Below, in pieces: positions 34,406-43,610 of a stretch of 64,000 nucleotides of DNA. The notes beneath the pieces were generated by a model. The model was not told where the DNA came from. It saw only the letters and a list, made by a program, of their open reading frames with translations, and did not search any database. A program made the position numbers and the translations under genes. This DNA is from JAGOPY01 sp964619555. GTDB lineage: Bacteria; Bacteroidota; Bacteroidia; Bacteroidales; JAGOPY01. How positions within the stretch are numbered: the stretch's first letter is position 1; every line of letters begins with the position of its first letter. The stretch spans positions 3,463 through 67,462 of the forward strand of contig CAZUDV010000020.1 in the NCBI GenBank assembly GCA_964619555.1. The letters run 5' to 3'.

Positions 34406-35857
34406 ATGACGAAAAAAATCACTATAGAACCCGTTACCCGTGTGGAAGGCCATGGTAAGGTTACCATTCACCTGGATGAAAATAATAATGTTGCCCGATC
34501 CAGGCTGCACATTGTCGAATTCAGAGGCTTTGAGCGATTTGTACAGGGCAGGCCTTACTGGGAAGCCCCGGTGCTGGTGCAACGTCTCTGCGGCATCTGT
34601 CCTGTCAGTCATCACCTGGCTGCGGCAAAAGCCCTGGACGTCATTGTAGGTGCAGGTACAGGTGAAGGATTGACCCCTACCGGCGAAAAAATGCGCCGCC
34701 TGATGCATTATGGCCAGATGTTCCAGTCACACTCCCTCCATTTCTTCCACCTGGTATCACCCGACCTTCTCCTTGGAATAGATGCCGATCCGGCAATCCG
34801 GAATGTCATCGGCGTGGCAATCCATCACAAGGATCTAGCGGTACAGGGAGTCATGATGAGAAAATTCGGACAGGAGATCATCGCCGCAACGGCCGGCAAG
34901 AAGATCCATGGAACCGGAGCAATACCAGGAGGTATCAACAAGCACCTCACACCGGAAGAAAGGGACAGTTTCCTGAAAGGACCCGATCCGCTGAACATCG
35001 ACAAAATGATCGAATGGTCGCACGGGGCCCTGGATTTCTTCAAATCATATTACAGGAAAAACAAGGACTTTATCGACAATTACTCCTTTTTCCCCTCCAA
35101 TCACCTCAGCCTTGTCCGCAAGGATGGTGCTATGGACCTCTATCATGGGGTTTTAAGGGCGGTCGATGCTGAAGGGAAGAAGATCCTGAATGACGTCGAT
35201 TACCAGCATTACAACGATTACATCGAAGAAGAGGTCAGGTCGTGGAGTTACATGAAGTTCCCCTACCTCAAGGAGTTCGGTCCGGAAAAAGGATGGTACC
35301 GCGTAGGTCCCCTGGCCCGTTTGAATACCTGTGATTTTATTCCGACTCCCCTGGCACAGAAGGAGTTCGAAGAGTTCAAAGCACTTACAAACGGTAAGCC
35401 GAACAACCATTGCATGCATACGCATTACGCCCGTCTGATCGAAATCCTTCATTCGGCCGAGGAAATTAAGAAGTTGCTCAACGATCCCGATCTGCTGGAA
35501 GGACCGCTTACTGCCAAAGGGCAGAAGAAGTCAGAAGGGGTCGGTCTCATTGAGGCACCAAGGGGTACCCTGTTCCACCATTACCGGATCAATAAAGATG
35601 ACCAGATCGAAATGGCCAACCTGATCGTTTCAACCACCAATAACAACGAACCGATGAACAGGGCCGTCAATGTGGTGGCAAAATCGTGGATGAATGGAAA
35701 GACGGAGATCACAGAACCGATGATGAATGCCGTGGAAGTTGCCATCAGGGCCTATGACCCCTGCCTGAGCTGCGCGACACATGCATTGGGACAAATGCCG
35801 CTGGATATCTCCTTATACGACAAAGACAATAACCTCCTGGACAGGAAGACTACCTAG
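34406..35857 (+). CDS. hoxH: NiFe hydrogenase large subunit HoxH
   Basis: The active-site ligands are C62 and C65 in RLCGICPVSHH and C453 and C456 in DPCLSCATH; all four are cysteines, not selenocysteine. The precursor has a 24-residue tail after H459 (ALGQMPLDIS to RKTT) that must be removed by the protease encoded next. RVEGHGKVTIH near the start is the family opening. A strong Shine-Dalgarno, AGGAGGAAG, precedes the ATG, unusual for this genome. It oxidises or evolves hydrogen, coupled to NAD(H). Confidence 0.95.
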   Translation: MTKKITIEPVTRVEGHGKVTIHLDENNNVARSRLHIVEFRGFERFVQGRPYWEAPVLVQRLCGICPVSHHLAAAKALDVIVGAGTGEGLTPTGEKMRRLMHYGQMFQSHSLHFFHLVSPDLLLGIDADPAIRNVIGVAIHHKDLAVQGVMMRKFGQEIIAATAGKKIHGTGAIPGGINKHLTPEERDSFLKGPDPLNIDKMIEWSHGALDFFKSYYRKNKDFIDNYSFFPSNHLSLVRKDGAMDLYHGVLRAVDAEGKKILNDVDYQHYNDYIEEEVRSWSYMKFPYLKEFGPEKGWYRVGPLARLNTCDFIPTPLAQKEFEEFKALTNGKPNNHCMHTHYARLIEILHSAEEIKKLLNDPDLLEGPLTAKGQKKSEGVGLIEAPRGTLFHHYRINKDDQIEMANLIVSTTNNNEPMNRAVNVVAKSWMNGKTEITEPMMNAVEVAIRAYDPCLSCATHALGQMPLDISLYDKDNNLLDRKTT

Positions 35858-35873
35858 TCAATTGGGCAGGAGA

Positions 35874-36329
35874 ATGAAAATACTGGTTTATGGGTACGGC
35901 AACCCGGGCCGCCAGGATGACGGGCTGGGTTATGAGATGGCAAAGAAAATTGAATCATGGAGTCATGAAGAAAAGCTAACCAGTATCGATGTCGATTCAA
36001 ACTATCAGCTTAATATTGAAGATGCCGACATCATCTCAGGTTACCACCTGGTCGTGTTTGTGGATGCCTCATCCGAAGAGATTAAGGATTTCTTAATGAC
36101 TGATGTGACCGGCGAGGCGGATGTGTCTTTTACCACCCATGCTGCTTCTCCGGGGTACATTGTCAAACTGTGCCATGAATTGTTCCGGAAATATCCGGTA
36201 GTGAAATTACTTCACATCAAAGGATATGAGTGGGAGTTCAGGGAAGGGTTATCAGAGAAAGCCACACAAAACCTTGAAAAAGCTTTTAGCTATATGAAGG
36301 GATATTTGAAGAATTTTCTAAATTCGTAG
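35874..36329 (+). CDS. hoxW: hydrogenase maturation endopeptidase (HoxW-like)
   Basis: The ATG at 35874 follows a GGCAGGAG ribosome site and hoxH by 16 bases. The 151-residue protein shows the HyaD/HycI family opening VYGYGNPGRQDDGLGYEMAK, with the nickel-ligand acidic residue in QDDG, and a central VVFVDASSEE with the second acidic ligand. The histidine ligand is likely in TTHAASPG. It cleaves the C-terminal tail of HoxH after nickel insertion. Confidence 0.9.
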   Translation: MKILVYGYGNPGRQDDGLGYEMAKKIESWSHEEKLTSIDVDSNYQLNIEDADIISGYHLVVFVDASSEEIKDFLMTDVTGEADVSFTTHAASPGYIVKLCHELFRKYPVVKLLHIKGYEWEFREGLSEKATQNLEKAFSYMKGYLKNFLNS

Positions 36330-36425
36330 AGACATTCTGATGAAATCATACTGATGCAAAATTTTAAGCCCGGAATTTAGAATTGAGAGCCGAATAAGTT
36401 TATTAACCTAAACCATTTAAACACC

Positions 36426-37403
36426 ATGGATCTATCCGTAACTTACATGGGATTGAAACTGCGGAATCCTTTAATAATAAGCAGTTCAAGAATTACCAGT
36501 TCTGTCGAGGACATTAAAAAATGTGCAGATTACGGGGCGGGAGCCATTGTCTTGAAATCGCTCTTTGAAGAGCAGTTTCTGGCTGACCAGGCACGCCTGA
36601 TGGACATGGATTCCAAATATTTCTGGTATCCCGAGGCCGTCGATTTCATTAATCAGCACTCAAAGGAACACGGTATCAGAAGTTACCTTGAATTAATAAA
36701 ACACTCGAAACAAGCTGTTGATATTCCTGTTATTGCCAGTGTTAATTGCGTGACGGGTTCAGAATGGCCAAAGTTTTCTTCCCAGCTCGTGGATGCCGGT
36801 GCGGATGGCCTGGAACTGAATGTTTTTGTCGTTCCAAAAAGTGAGGAGAATAACAGTAAGGAACTGGAAGACCTTTACATTTCTATTGTAACTGAAGTCA
36901 GGAAAAACACCAGTGTGCCGGTCGCGGTCAAGATCGGGCCCTTTTTTACAAATGGTTTTCAGATGGTGAAACGATTGTCAGATGCCGGAGCGAACGGGAT
37001 TGTGGTTTTTAACCGTTTTTACCGCCCTGACATCGATATTGAGACGGAAACCATATCAAGACCGAATTATTTGAGTTGCCCGCAGGAAATGGGACAGCCT
37101 CTGCGTTGGGTATCTCTTTTTGCCAGCCGGGTAAAATGCGATATTGCCGGCAATACCGGTATTCATGACGGAAACGGGATGATCAAAATGCTCCTGGCCG
37201 GGGCGGCAGCAGTTCAGGTCTGTTCCACCCTTTATATCAACGGTTTAGGATATATTGACAACATGCTCACCGATCTGCAGAAATGGATGGGCTGGAAAGG
37301 ATATCAATCCATTGACGACTTCAAAGGGAAGATGACCCGTCATCATGAAAATGTGGCAGCCTTTGAACGGGTCCAGTTCCTGAAGCAGGCGCTGGGGGAA
37401 TAA
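36426..37403 (+). CDS. dihydroorotate dehydrogenase-like flavoprotein
   Basis: The 325-residue protein has the FMN TIM-barrel pattern of DHOD-type enzymes: MGLKLRNPLIISSSRIT at the start, then PVIASVNCVTGSEW, VPVAVKIGPFF and the phosphate-binding GNTGIHDGNGMIKMLLAGAAA. The pyrimidine active-site pattern is altered, as in the annotated dihydroorotate dehydrogenase-like group of anaerobes, so another reductive role is likely. It lies 96 bases after the hydrogenase protease on the same strand and may belong to the Rex-controlled unit. Confidence 0.8.
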   Translation: MDLSVTYMGLKLRNPLIISSSRITSSVEDIKKCADYGAGAIVLKSLFEEQFLADQARLMDMDSKYFWYPEAVDFINQHSKEHGIRSYLELIKHSKQAVDIPVIASVNCVTGSEWPKFSSQLVDAGADGLELNVFVVPKSEENNSKELEDLYISIVTEVRKNTSVPVAVKIGPFFTNGFQMVKRLSDAGANGIVVFNRFYRPDIDIETETISRPNYLSCPQEMGQPLRWVSLFASRVKCDIAGNTGIHDGNGMIKMLLAGAAAVQVCSTLYINGLGYIDNMLTDLQKWMGWKGYQSIDDFKGKMTRHHENVAAFERVQFLKQALGE

Positions 37404-37475
37404 ATCTGTTGTTGCGTTTTTTAGTAATTGTTTTATTTTTGTACTTTTACATTAATAAACATAAATAATTAACCT

Positions 37476-37940
37476 ATGAACAGAAAATTACTCAAGATTT
37501 CCTTAATTGGAATGGTTCTCGTGGCTTTTCTCTTCTCTTTCAGCTCCTGCAAAAAAGATGAAGATAAAAACACCATCATTAAAGGTACGGCTTACTTCCC
37601 GGCAGGAACCAGCGGCGATCTTTCGAATTCGAAAGTTAGCATTTACACTTCTTATGACAATTGGGTCTACAATCAGCCCATTAAATTCGTGAGTGTCTCA
37701 GGCGCTGGCGCAACAGTAAACTTTGAACTGAAAGATGTACTTCCCGGTAACTACTATCTGGATGTGTGGAAAGATATTGATAATTCTGCCACATGGTCAG
37801 TGAATGACTTCGTAGGCTGGTATGGATCTGGCGGACTCGGAGCTCCTTCCCTGACGGAATTCCAGGTAACTGACGGACAGACTCTGACTTTTAATATTCC
37901 AATGTATATTTTGGCTAAAAGTCATGGTTTTCCCAAGTAA
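37476..37940 (+). CDS. small lipoprotein of unknown function
   Basis: A signal sequence with lipobox FSSC (C25) is followed by KKDEDK and an all-beta domain of about 115 residues. The pattern IKGTAYFPAGTSGDLSNSKV, ending in LPGNYYLDVWKDIDNSATWS, resembles carboxypeptidase-regulatory or transthyretin-like folds. It is last on the plus strand before a strong terminator. Confidence 0.75.
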   Translation: MNRKLLKISLIGMVLVAFLFSFSSCKKDEDKNTIIKGTAYFPAGTSGDLSNSKVSIYTSYDNWVYNQPIKFVSVSGAGATVNFELKDVLPGNYYLDVWKDIDNSATWSVNDFVGWYGSGGLGAPSLTEFQVTDGQTLTFNIPMYILAKSHGFPK

Positions 37941-37951
37941 GAAAAAGAACT

Positions 37952-37983
37952 AAAAAAAAGAGGCCCTGCGGCCTCTTTTTTTT
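37952..37983. terminator. bidirectional intrinsic terminator
   Basis: A stem with A8GAGGCC on one side and GGCCTCT8 on the other, joined by a CTGC loop, gives a G/C-rich hairpin with T-runs on both strands. It lies between the convergent lipoprotein gene (end 37940) and the porin gene (end 37990) and should stop both. Confidence 0.85.
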
Positions 37984-37989
37984 ATACAT

Positions 37990-39300
37990 CTATTTTGATG
38001 CAGTGTCAAGGAAAACAGGTTTGGCGGTGATCATGATCCATACCCAGGAGGGGAAACGGGAATTTCCATAAACCCCCTGCAGCTTTTCCATCGAATCAGT
38101 CGCAAGGAAAAAAGAATATCCTCCCTTTATATTTATAAATTTTACGACATCCCAGTTAAAGAACAGATCCAACTCTTCTCCCAGCGCTTTTGCCAGTATT
38201 TCCTGATTTTCAATGACCGGATCCTGTACATTGTTCTGAAGGCTGAAGAAATGAAAATCAATACCGGCGCTGAAGGTGGGTTTGAAAGCATAGTTGAATT
38301 TCAGGAAAATATCTGATAATCCACCATTTCCGGTTGACTTGGGCAAGTTGTTGAAATAATCGAGATGGCCGTAATTACCATGACGATTGCCGTATAAAAT
38401 ATCAAAAGTGTGATTCTTGGCTGCATATGCCTGGTTATCTGTATCCTGATTTGTCCCGGACAGATAGTCTATTCCTGCGCCCAATGTAATCCTTTTAACA
38501 ATCAGATAACTGACTTTGGCTGAAAATAAGTAAGCGCTGGTATTGAGCCCAGTCCTGCCCCTTCCGTTTTGGTAGTACCCGCTGGCCAGGGCTTTGAGAT
38601 TACCTTTATTCAGGCTTATATACAACCCATACGTGCCTTGCAGGTAAATCTTGTTATTATTGACATCGGAAGTGTCCACGGCATTTACCCCGGAAGCTAT
38701 TCCAAAACCGGAGAGGTACAGCCAGTCATTCAGATTTTTTTTGATATATAAAAAGTTAAGCGTCTTAAACCTGTCGCTGTTATATCCGGTTTCATACAGG
38801 CTTTCCTTCATGTTGTTCCAGGAAAGCCCGACATCAACCTGTATTTGTTTACTGATGTGCTGAAAAAGAAAGGCATCATACTTAATTTCACTCTGGTTCC
38901 ATCCTCTTTGGCCAAATATCCTTTCATCCTCATAGATCCAATATTGCCTTCCAATTTTGATGAGCCCGTTCGGGTATATTTTCATACCAATCCAGCCTTC
39001 ATTCAAGTCTATGCTGGCCGTACTCCCCGGGACTCCTGAATAAGCGGCGGTATTGTCGTCGCCCCACACCCTTATATCCTGGAAGGAAATCCCGAAGGAA
39101 AATCTATCAATCTGGTAATAGGCCGACAATCTGGCTCTTTCTGAAATGGTGAGTTGTGGGTTTTCATCCTGCGTGAGCATCTCACCATATCCCCCCCGGT
39201 ATTCGAACCTTGGCCGAAATTCGCCTTTCAATAATAATTGCCCATTTGATTGTGATCCAAGTAATAAAATAAAACCGAGCAATGGTACCAGTTTCCTCAT
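37990..39300 (-). CDS. outer-membrane beta-barrel porin (alginate-export-like)
   Basis: A signal peptide ends near residue 20 (QSNGQ). The mature part is a beta-barrel with many amphipathic strands. The segments EFRPRFEYRGGYGEMLTQDE, ERARLSAYYQIDRFSFGIS and WIGMKIYPNGLIKIGRQYW fit the alginate-export porin family (Pfam Alginate_exp). It follows pstB2 by 26 bases, so it is probably the outer-membrane partner of this second ABC system, replacing the OprP-type porin of the first. Actual substrate unknown. Confidence 0.8.
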   Translation of the reverse strand: MRKLVPLLGFILLLGSQSNGQLLLKGEFRPRFEYRGGYGEMLTQDENPQLTISERARLSAYYQIDRFSFGISFQDIRVWGDDNTAAYSGVPGSTASIDLNEGWIGMKIYPNGLIKIGRQYWIYEDERIFGQRGWNQSEIKYDAFLFQHISKQIQVDVGLSWNNMKESLYETGYNSDRFKTLNFLYIKKNLNDWLYLSGFGIASGVNAVDTSDVNNNKIYLQGTYGLYISLNKGNLKALASGYYQNGRGRTGLNTSAYLFSAKVSYLIVKRITLGAGIDYLSGTNQDTDNQAYAAKNHTFDILYGNRHGNYGHLDYFNNLPKSTGNGGLSDIFLKFNYAFKPTFSAGIDFHFFSLQNNVQDPVIENQEILAKALGEELDLFFNWDVVKFINIKGGYSFFLATDSMEKLQGVYGNSRFPSWVWIMITAKPVFLDTASK

Positions 39301-39326
39301 AAGAATTTATTTTTAAGGTTAGGATT

Positions 39327-40088
39327 TTAATAAAACATCCCTTTGAGATAGGATTTTGTTTTTTCTTCTTTCGGATCATTGAAAACCTTTTCCGCAGGCC
39401 CCTGCTCGATCACTTCCCCCATATACATAAAGATCACATTATCCGCAATACGCTTGGCCTGGCGCAGGACGTGAGTCACCAAAACTATGGTGTAATTCTT
39501 TTTGAGCTCGATGAATTTTTCTTCGATGGCCTGGCTGGAGATCGGGTCCAGAGCTGAGGTTGGTTCGTCCGCAAGGATGATCTCAGGATCTACCGCCAGT
39601 CCCCTGGCCAGACATAATCGTTGTTGCTGTCCGATGGAGAGTTTCGAAGCGGGATCCCTTAACCGGTCTTTCACTTCATCCCACAGATTGGCCATCTTCA
39701 AATAGTGCTCGACCCGCTTGTTCAGGTATTTTTTTTTCATCCTGCCACTTATCCTCAACCCGTAAGCGATATTATTGTATATGTTCATCGGGAGCGGATA
39801 CGGGCGCTGAGACAATAAACCCATCTTTTGCCTCAGAATAGTGATATCCATTTGGGTATGCAGGATATCTTCATCATTGATGAAAATATTTCCCTCTACT
39901 TTAACTTCAGGATAAAGATCGGTAAGCCGGTTCATGCTTTTCATCAGGGTAGTCTTTCCGCAGCCGGAAGGCCCGAGGATCACCGTGATCTTCTTTTCAG
40001 GGATCGATGCATTGATGTTTTTCAGAATGTGCTGTTTCCCGATATGCAGGTTCAGATCTTTGACTTTTATTTTAATGCCTTTGTCCAT
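39327..40088 (-). CDS. pstB: PstB-type ABC transporter ATPase (second copy)
   Basis: It is a 253-residue ABC ATPase with Walker A GPSGCGKTT, signature LSIGQQQR and Walker B IILADEPTSALDP. The sequence is clearly PstB-like (LMKSMNRLTDLYPEVKVEG) but diverged from the copy at 13647-14399. It overlaps nothing and starts 1 base after the stop of pstA2. Energises the second transporter. Confidence 0.9.
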   Translation of the reverse strand: MDKGIKIKVKDLNLHIGKQHILKNINASIPEKKITVILGPSGCGKTTLMKSMNRLTDLYPEVKVEGNIFINDEDILHTQMDITILRQKMGLLSQRPYPLPMNIYNNIAYGLRISGRMKKKYLNKRVEHYLKMANLWDEVKDRLRDPASKLSIGQQQRLCLARGLAVDPEIILADEPTSALDPISSQAIEEKFIELKKNYTIVLVTHVLRQAKRIADNVIFMYMGEVIEQGPAEKVFNDPKEEKTKSYLKGMFY

Positions 40089-40089
40089 T

Positions 40090-40947
40090 TCAGAAATTAA
40101 TTTTGTGTTTCTGATATTTTTTGGAGTATAATCTTGCCAGGATGCTGATGATCAATATAATGACTGTCAAAACGACTGCTGCAGCATAGGCGCGGTTTTG
40201 CACTTCTTCGATAGGGGAGGATAGCTGGAAGAAGATTGCCAGGGGAAGAGTCGCAGTAGGTTGCCCCAGCGATGTTGGTATGTGATCCGTGTAGCCGGTT
40301 GTGAACAATACCGAAGCCGCATCCCCTATAGCCCGGCCGAAGGACAGCAGGATGGCAGTGACAAGCCCGGGAGAAGCCTGCTTCAGGAAAACCCTGAAAG
40401 CAGTTTCCGAATGGGTTGACCCCAGCGAAAGAGAAGTCTCAAGCAAACCTGCCGGGATCGTTTTCAAGACCTCGTCCATTGCCCTTACCATGATGGGTAT
40501 TATGAACAGGGTGACAGTGATAATCCCGGCAAGTAAGGAGGTTTGGATACCAAAATAAATCATGATGGTAAATCCGAAGGCTCCATAAACGATGGAAGGG
40601 ATTCCCCATAATAGATCCAGGAAAAAACGGATAGTGTTGATCAGTTTTTTATGTTTGACCAGGATGACATTCATGAAAAGGGCTACCGGCAGCCCGATGG
40701 CCGTTGCCAACAGGGTAGATCCTACGGACAAATAAAGGGATCCGATGATAGCATTGAGTATGCCCCCTTCCTTTCCGAAATAAAATCCTCCTTTCGGGGT
40801 CTGGCTGATCATTTCCCAGGATAATGACGGCAAGCCTTTGTAGATGATGCTGATCACGATCAGGAGCAAAACACCTACAATCAGGTTAGTGGAAAAGAAC
40901 ATCAGCACCCTGAAAAATTTCTCCTCTGTCTGCTTTAATTTGTTCAT
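40090..40947 (-). CDS. pstA: PstA-type ABC transporter permease (second copy)
   Basis: The protein has 285 residues and about six membrane helices. The EAA loop is AMDEVLKTIPAGLLETSLSL followed by GSTHSETAFRVF. It is related to PstA but diverged from the copy at 14409-15266. It lies 22 bases after pstC2 and is part of a five-gene operon ending in a porin. Confidence 0.88.
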   Translation of the reverse strand: MNKLKQTEEKFFRVLMFFSTNLIVGVLLLIVISIIYKGLPSLSWEMISQTPKGGFYFGKEGGILNAIIGSLYLSVGSTLLATAIGLPVALFMNVILVKHKKLINTIRFFLDLLWGIPSIVYGAFGFTIMIYFGIQTSLLAGIITVTLFIIPIMVRAMDEVLKTIPAGLLETSLSLGSTHSETAFRVFLKQASPGLVTAILLSFGRAIGDAASVLFTTGYTDHIPTSLGQPTATLPLAIFFQLSSPIEEVQNRAYAAAVVLTVIILIISILARLYSKKYQKHKINF

Positions 40948-40969
40948 TTACAAAGAATCCATAAGATGA

Positions 40970-41869
40970 TTATAAGGTATGTTTCTCCAATCTGACAATA
41001 GCGATTCTGGAAAGGAAATTGAAAACCAGCACGACAAAAAACAGGATCAATGCTGCCAGCATCAAAGCCGAATCGTACATAGGGATGGAGAGCATTTCAC
41101 CGTAATTATTGGCGATCAGGGCCGGCAAAGGGTATCCTGGCTGGAAGACGCCTGTCGGGATCCGGGTTACATTACCCACCACCATCAAAACAGCAATGGT
41201 CTCCCCGAATGCTCTTGAGACACCCAGGCCGAAGGCTGAAATAATGCCGGGAAAAGCTTTCCTGACAAGTACTAATTTAATAGTCTGCCATTTACTTGCC
41301 CCCAATGACAGGGAAGCCTCCTTCAGCTCATCGGGGACCATCCTGAAAACATCGATGAGGATGTTGAGGATAAAGGGAATGATCATGACCGAAAGGACCA
41401 ATGCGCCGGTAATAATGGTATAGCCGGAAGTCTCCACGCCAAAAACCGGAGCTATGACTTTCGAAATAAAGGGCACCACAACCAGTATTCCCCAAACCCC
41501 GAAAATAACCGATGGTATCCCGGCCAGAATGTCGATGACGGGGTGCATGATCCTGAGCACCCAGGGCTTGGCGTACTGGGTGAGGTGGATGGCTGTCAGC
41601 AAACAGATAGGGCCTGCGATTAGCAGAGACAAGGCGGTTACCCATATGGAACTGATAATGAATGGCAAAAACCCGAACTTACCGGAAAGGGGGCGCCAGT
41701 CGCTGGAAAACAGCAACTCACCAAACTCTTTATCGTTTAACAAAAGGGTGGATTTAAAATAGAGCCCTATTCCCAGTATGAATGGCAGTAATATGACGAT
41801 TAAAAGGCAGATGACCATCCAGATGTGGTGTAATCTGCTCCGAAGGTGCCGTCCGATTCTTAGCCTCAT
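40970..41869 (-). CDS. pstC: PstC-type ABC transporter permease (second copy)
   Basis: The 299-residue protein has standard PstC length, with a short first loop and no PstS-like insert, in contrast to the copy at 15263-16468. Family segments are PVIDILAGIPSVIFGVWGIL and the EAA-loop part KEASLSLGASKWQTIKLV. It starts 3 bases after the PstS-like gene. Confidence 0.9.
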   Translation of the reverse strand: MRLRIGRHLRSRLHHIWMVICLLIVILLPFILGIGLYFKSTLLLNDKEFGELLFSSDWRPLSGKFGFLPFIISSIWVTALSLLIAGPICLLTAIHLTQYAKPWVLRIMHPVIDILAGIPSVIFGVWGILVVVPFISKVIAPVFGVETSGYTIITGALVLSVMIIPFILNILIDVFRMVPDELKEASLSLGASKWQTIKLVLVRKAFPGIISAFGLGVSRAFGETIAVLMVVGNVTRIPTGVFQPGYPLPALIANNYGEMLSIPMYDSALMLAALILFFVVLVFNFLSRIAIVRLEKHTL

Positions 41870-41872
41870 GGA

Positions 41873-42844
41873 TTATTGCAGCTTCTGTTTTTCCTGCAGG
41901 ATCTTTTCATCTGACAGACTGACATAACCTGCATGGTGGACATACTGCTGGCCATTTTCCAGGATCCAGGACAGGAAGGCTGTCACAATTCGTTTGGTGG
42001 GTTTTCCATTCGCAACGAAATACAAATCCCTGGCAGGAGGAGAAGGGTACCGGCCCGTTTGGATCGCGTTCATGAGAGAATCCAGGTTGCCATAAAAATC
42101 TTCCTCCGGGTCAATGAACCTGTTGCCATTCATATCGATGGGCAGAACAATCATACCTTTATAATTCTTCCTGGTTTCCAGGTCATAAGCATAATTGACA
42201 TTGTTAAAGCCAATGGAATATTTATCATTTTTCACTGCATCCGCAATTCCGGGGTCTCCGAATACCCCGATTCCCTGAAGGCTTTCCTGGTTCTTCCCCA
42301 AGTATTTCCCCCACATTTCAGCTGCGCCACAGGCATCGGAACGGGTATAAACATTCATTTTGTCGGTGTTCGGCACCTCCAGGAATTCGCCCCAGTTATG
42401 AGGATTTTCAGTCAGATATATTTCCTGGAACATTTCCCTGGTAAACCCTTTCGTTTTGATATCCCCAATGACAGGGTTTTCAGAACTGATAGTCGGGAGT
42501 ACGGCATCTTTCGTAACCGCGATATACCAGGCTCCTTTATCCAATTCAGCCTGGGTGACCTCCCTGGAAACCATGCCCAGGTCAACCATGCCAGACAAGG
42601 CATCCGTCATGCCTTTGCCGGCGCCACCGGCTGATATGTCAATCCGTACGTCCGGGTAAAGATTCATAAATTCCTCTGCCCATTTAACAGTCATCGGGTA
42701 CAGGGCAAATGCACCCGATATGGATATCGTCCCTTCCAGTTTATCCGATTCCTGGCTTTTACCGGGATTTGAAGGGCCACACCCATACCATAGCAAGGAT
42801 GTAACCGGAATGAAGGCCAGCAAAAAATAACTTTTTAGGTTCAT
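41873..42844 (-). CDS. PstS-like substrate-binding lipoprotein (second system)
   Basis: The lipobox WYGC (C22) makes this a lipoprotein, unlike the PstS at 16476-17303. The PBP domain has SGAFALYPMTVKWAEEF, then ISAGGAGKGMTDALSGMVDL and a third ligand loop in YTRSDACGAAEMW. The phosphate loop is altered: SGAFAL instead of GSDT, and SDACGAAE instead of a TSSGT type. The ligand may therefore be phosphate or another oxyanion. First gene of the pstSCAB2-porin operon. No Pho-box repeats were found in the 108-base upstream gap. Confidence 0.82.
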   Translation of the reverse strand: MNLKSYFLLAFIPVTSLLWYGCGPSNPGKSQESDKLEGTISISGAFALYPMTVKWAEEFMNLYPDVRIDISAGGAGKGMTDALSGMVDLGMVSREVTQAELDKGAWYIAVTKDAVLPTISSENPVIGDIKTKGFTREMFQEIYLTENPHNWGEFLEVPNTDKMNVYTRSDACGAAEMWGKYLGKNQESLQGIGVFGDPGIADAVKNDKYSIGFNNVNYAYDLETRKNYKGMIVLPIDMNGNRFIDPEEDFYGNLDSLMNAIQTGRYPSPPARDLYFVANGKPTKRIVTAFLSWILENGQQYVHHAGYVSLSDEKILQEKQKLQ

Positions 42845-42952
42845 TTCAAAACTTTTTAATAATGTGTATCATTTCAGGTACTAGTGATTTTCGATGATGG
42901 GATGTAGAAATTTCCACTCCGGTAACACAAATGATTGAATGAGAGCTCCTGC

Positions 42953-43402
42953 TCATGGCCCACTGAGATCCATGTTCAGAAGGGCCTTTTCCCTCGTCAG
43001 AATATCCGCCAGAGAAATATTCTTCAGCAATTTAACCGTTTCATCACGTATTTCCTTAACAATGCTTCTTATGCCACACGCTTTTTCATCTTTACAATGC
43101 AAACACGGCTGATAAAACTTATATGTTACGCAAGGAATCAACGCAATGGCCCCGTCGAAATGGCGAATAATATCTGCCAGGTTAATTTCCTTTGGATCTT
43201 TGATCAGGTAATATCCTCCTCCAATGCCCTTTTTACTACCCAGCATACCGGTTTGCTTCAGCTTAAGCAAGATGGATTCCAGGAACTTCCTGGGAATTTT
43301 TTCAGACTGTGAAATGGCACTGATCAATACAGGACCAGATTGGTATTCCCTGGCCAGTTTGACCAGGGCCAGAATGGCATATTGAGTCTGTTTGGATAAC
43401 AT
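42953..43402 (-). CDS. Rrf2-family regulator with cysteine cluster
   Basis: The 149-residue protein has the Rrf2 winged helix (MLSKQTQYAILALVKLAREY, IPRKFLESILLKLKQTGML, GGGYYLIKDPKEI). Four cysteines follow at C91, C100, C103 and C109, in the region where IscR and NsrR bind an iron-sulfur cluster, though with different spacing. It could sense iron-sulfur status, redox or nitrosative stress. It lies 108 bases upstream of the second pst operon on the same strand and may control it. Confidence 0.85.
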   Translation of the reverse strand: MLSKQTQYAILALVKLAREYQSGPVLISAISQSEKIPRKFLESILLKLKQTGMLGSKKGIGGGYYLIKDPKEINLADIIRHFDGAIALIPCVTYKFYQPCLHCKDEKACGIRSIVKEIRDETVKLLKNISLADILTREKALLNMDLSGP

Positions 43403-43610
43403 CTGTGGATTTTATCTTACAAATATATAAATTCTATAGAATCAGTAGACTTTTAATAAATTTTTTATCTTATTTATAATCTGACTGTGAAAAACTATTG
43501 AGCGCTACTTTCTTCAAAATATTCGTTTTTATATAATAATTAATTTGACTTTTAAAAATACATACTATAATTTTGTTTTGCTTTTGCAGTCATACCTCTT
43601 TCATTTCTAA

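Noticed and set aside
34406..35857. Selenocysteine in the hydrogenase large subunit, given the nearby SelD
   Set aside because: All four nickel ligands are encoded by cysteine codons and there is no in-frame TGA.
42845..42952. Search for a Pho box before the second pst operon
   Set aside because: No TTAACA-type repeats with 11-bp period are present on either strand.
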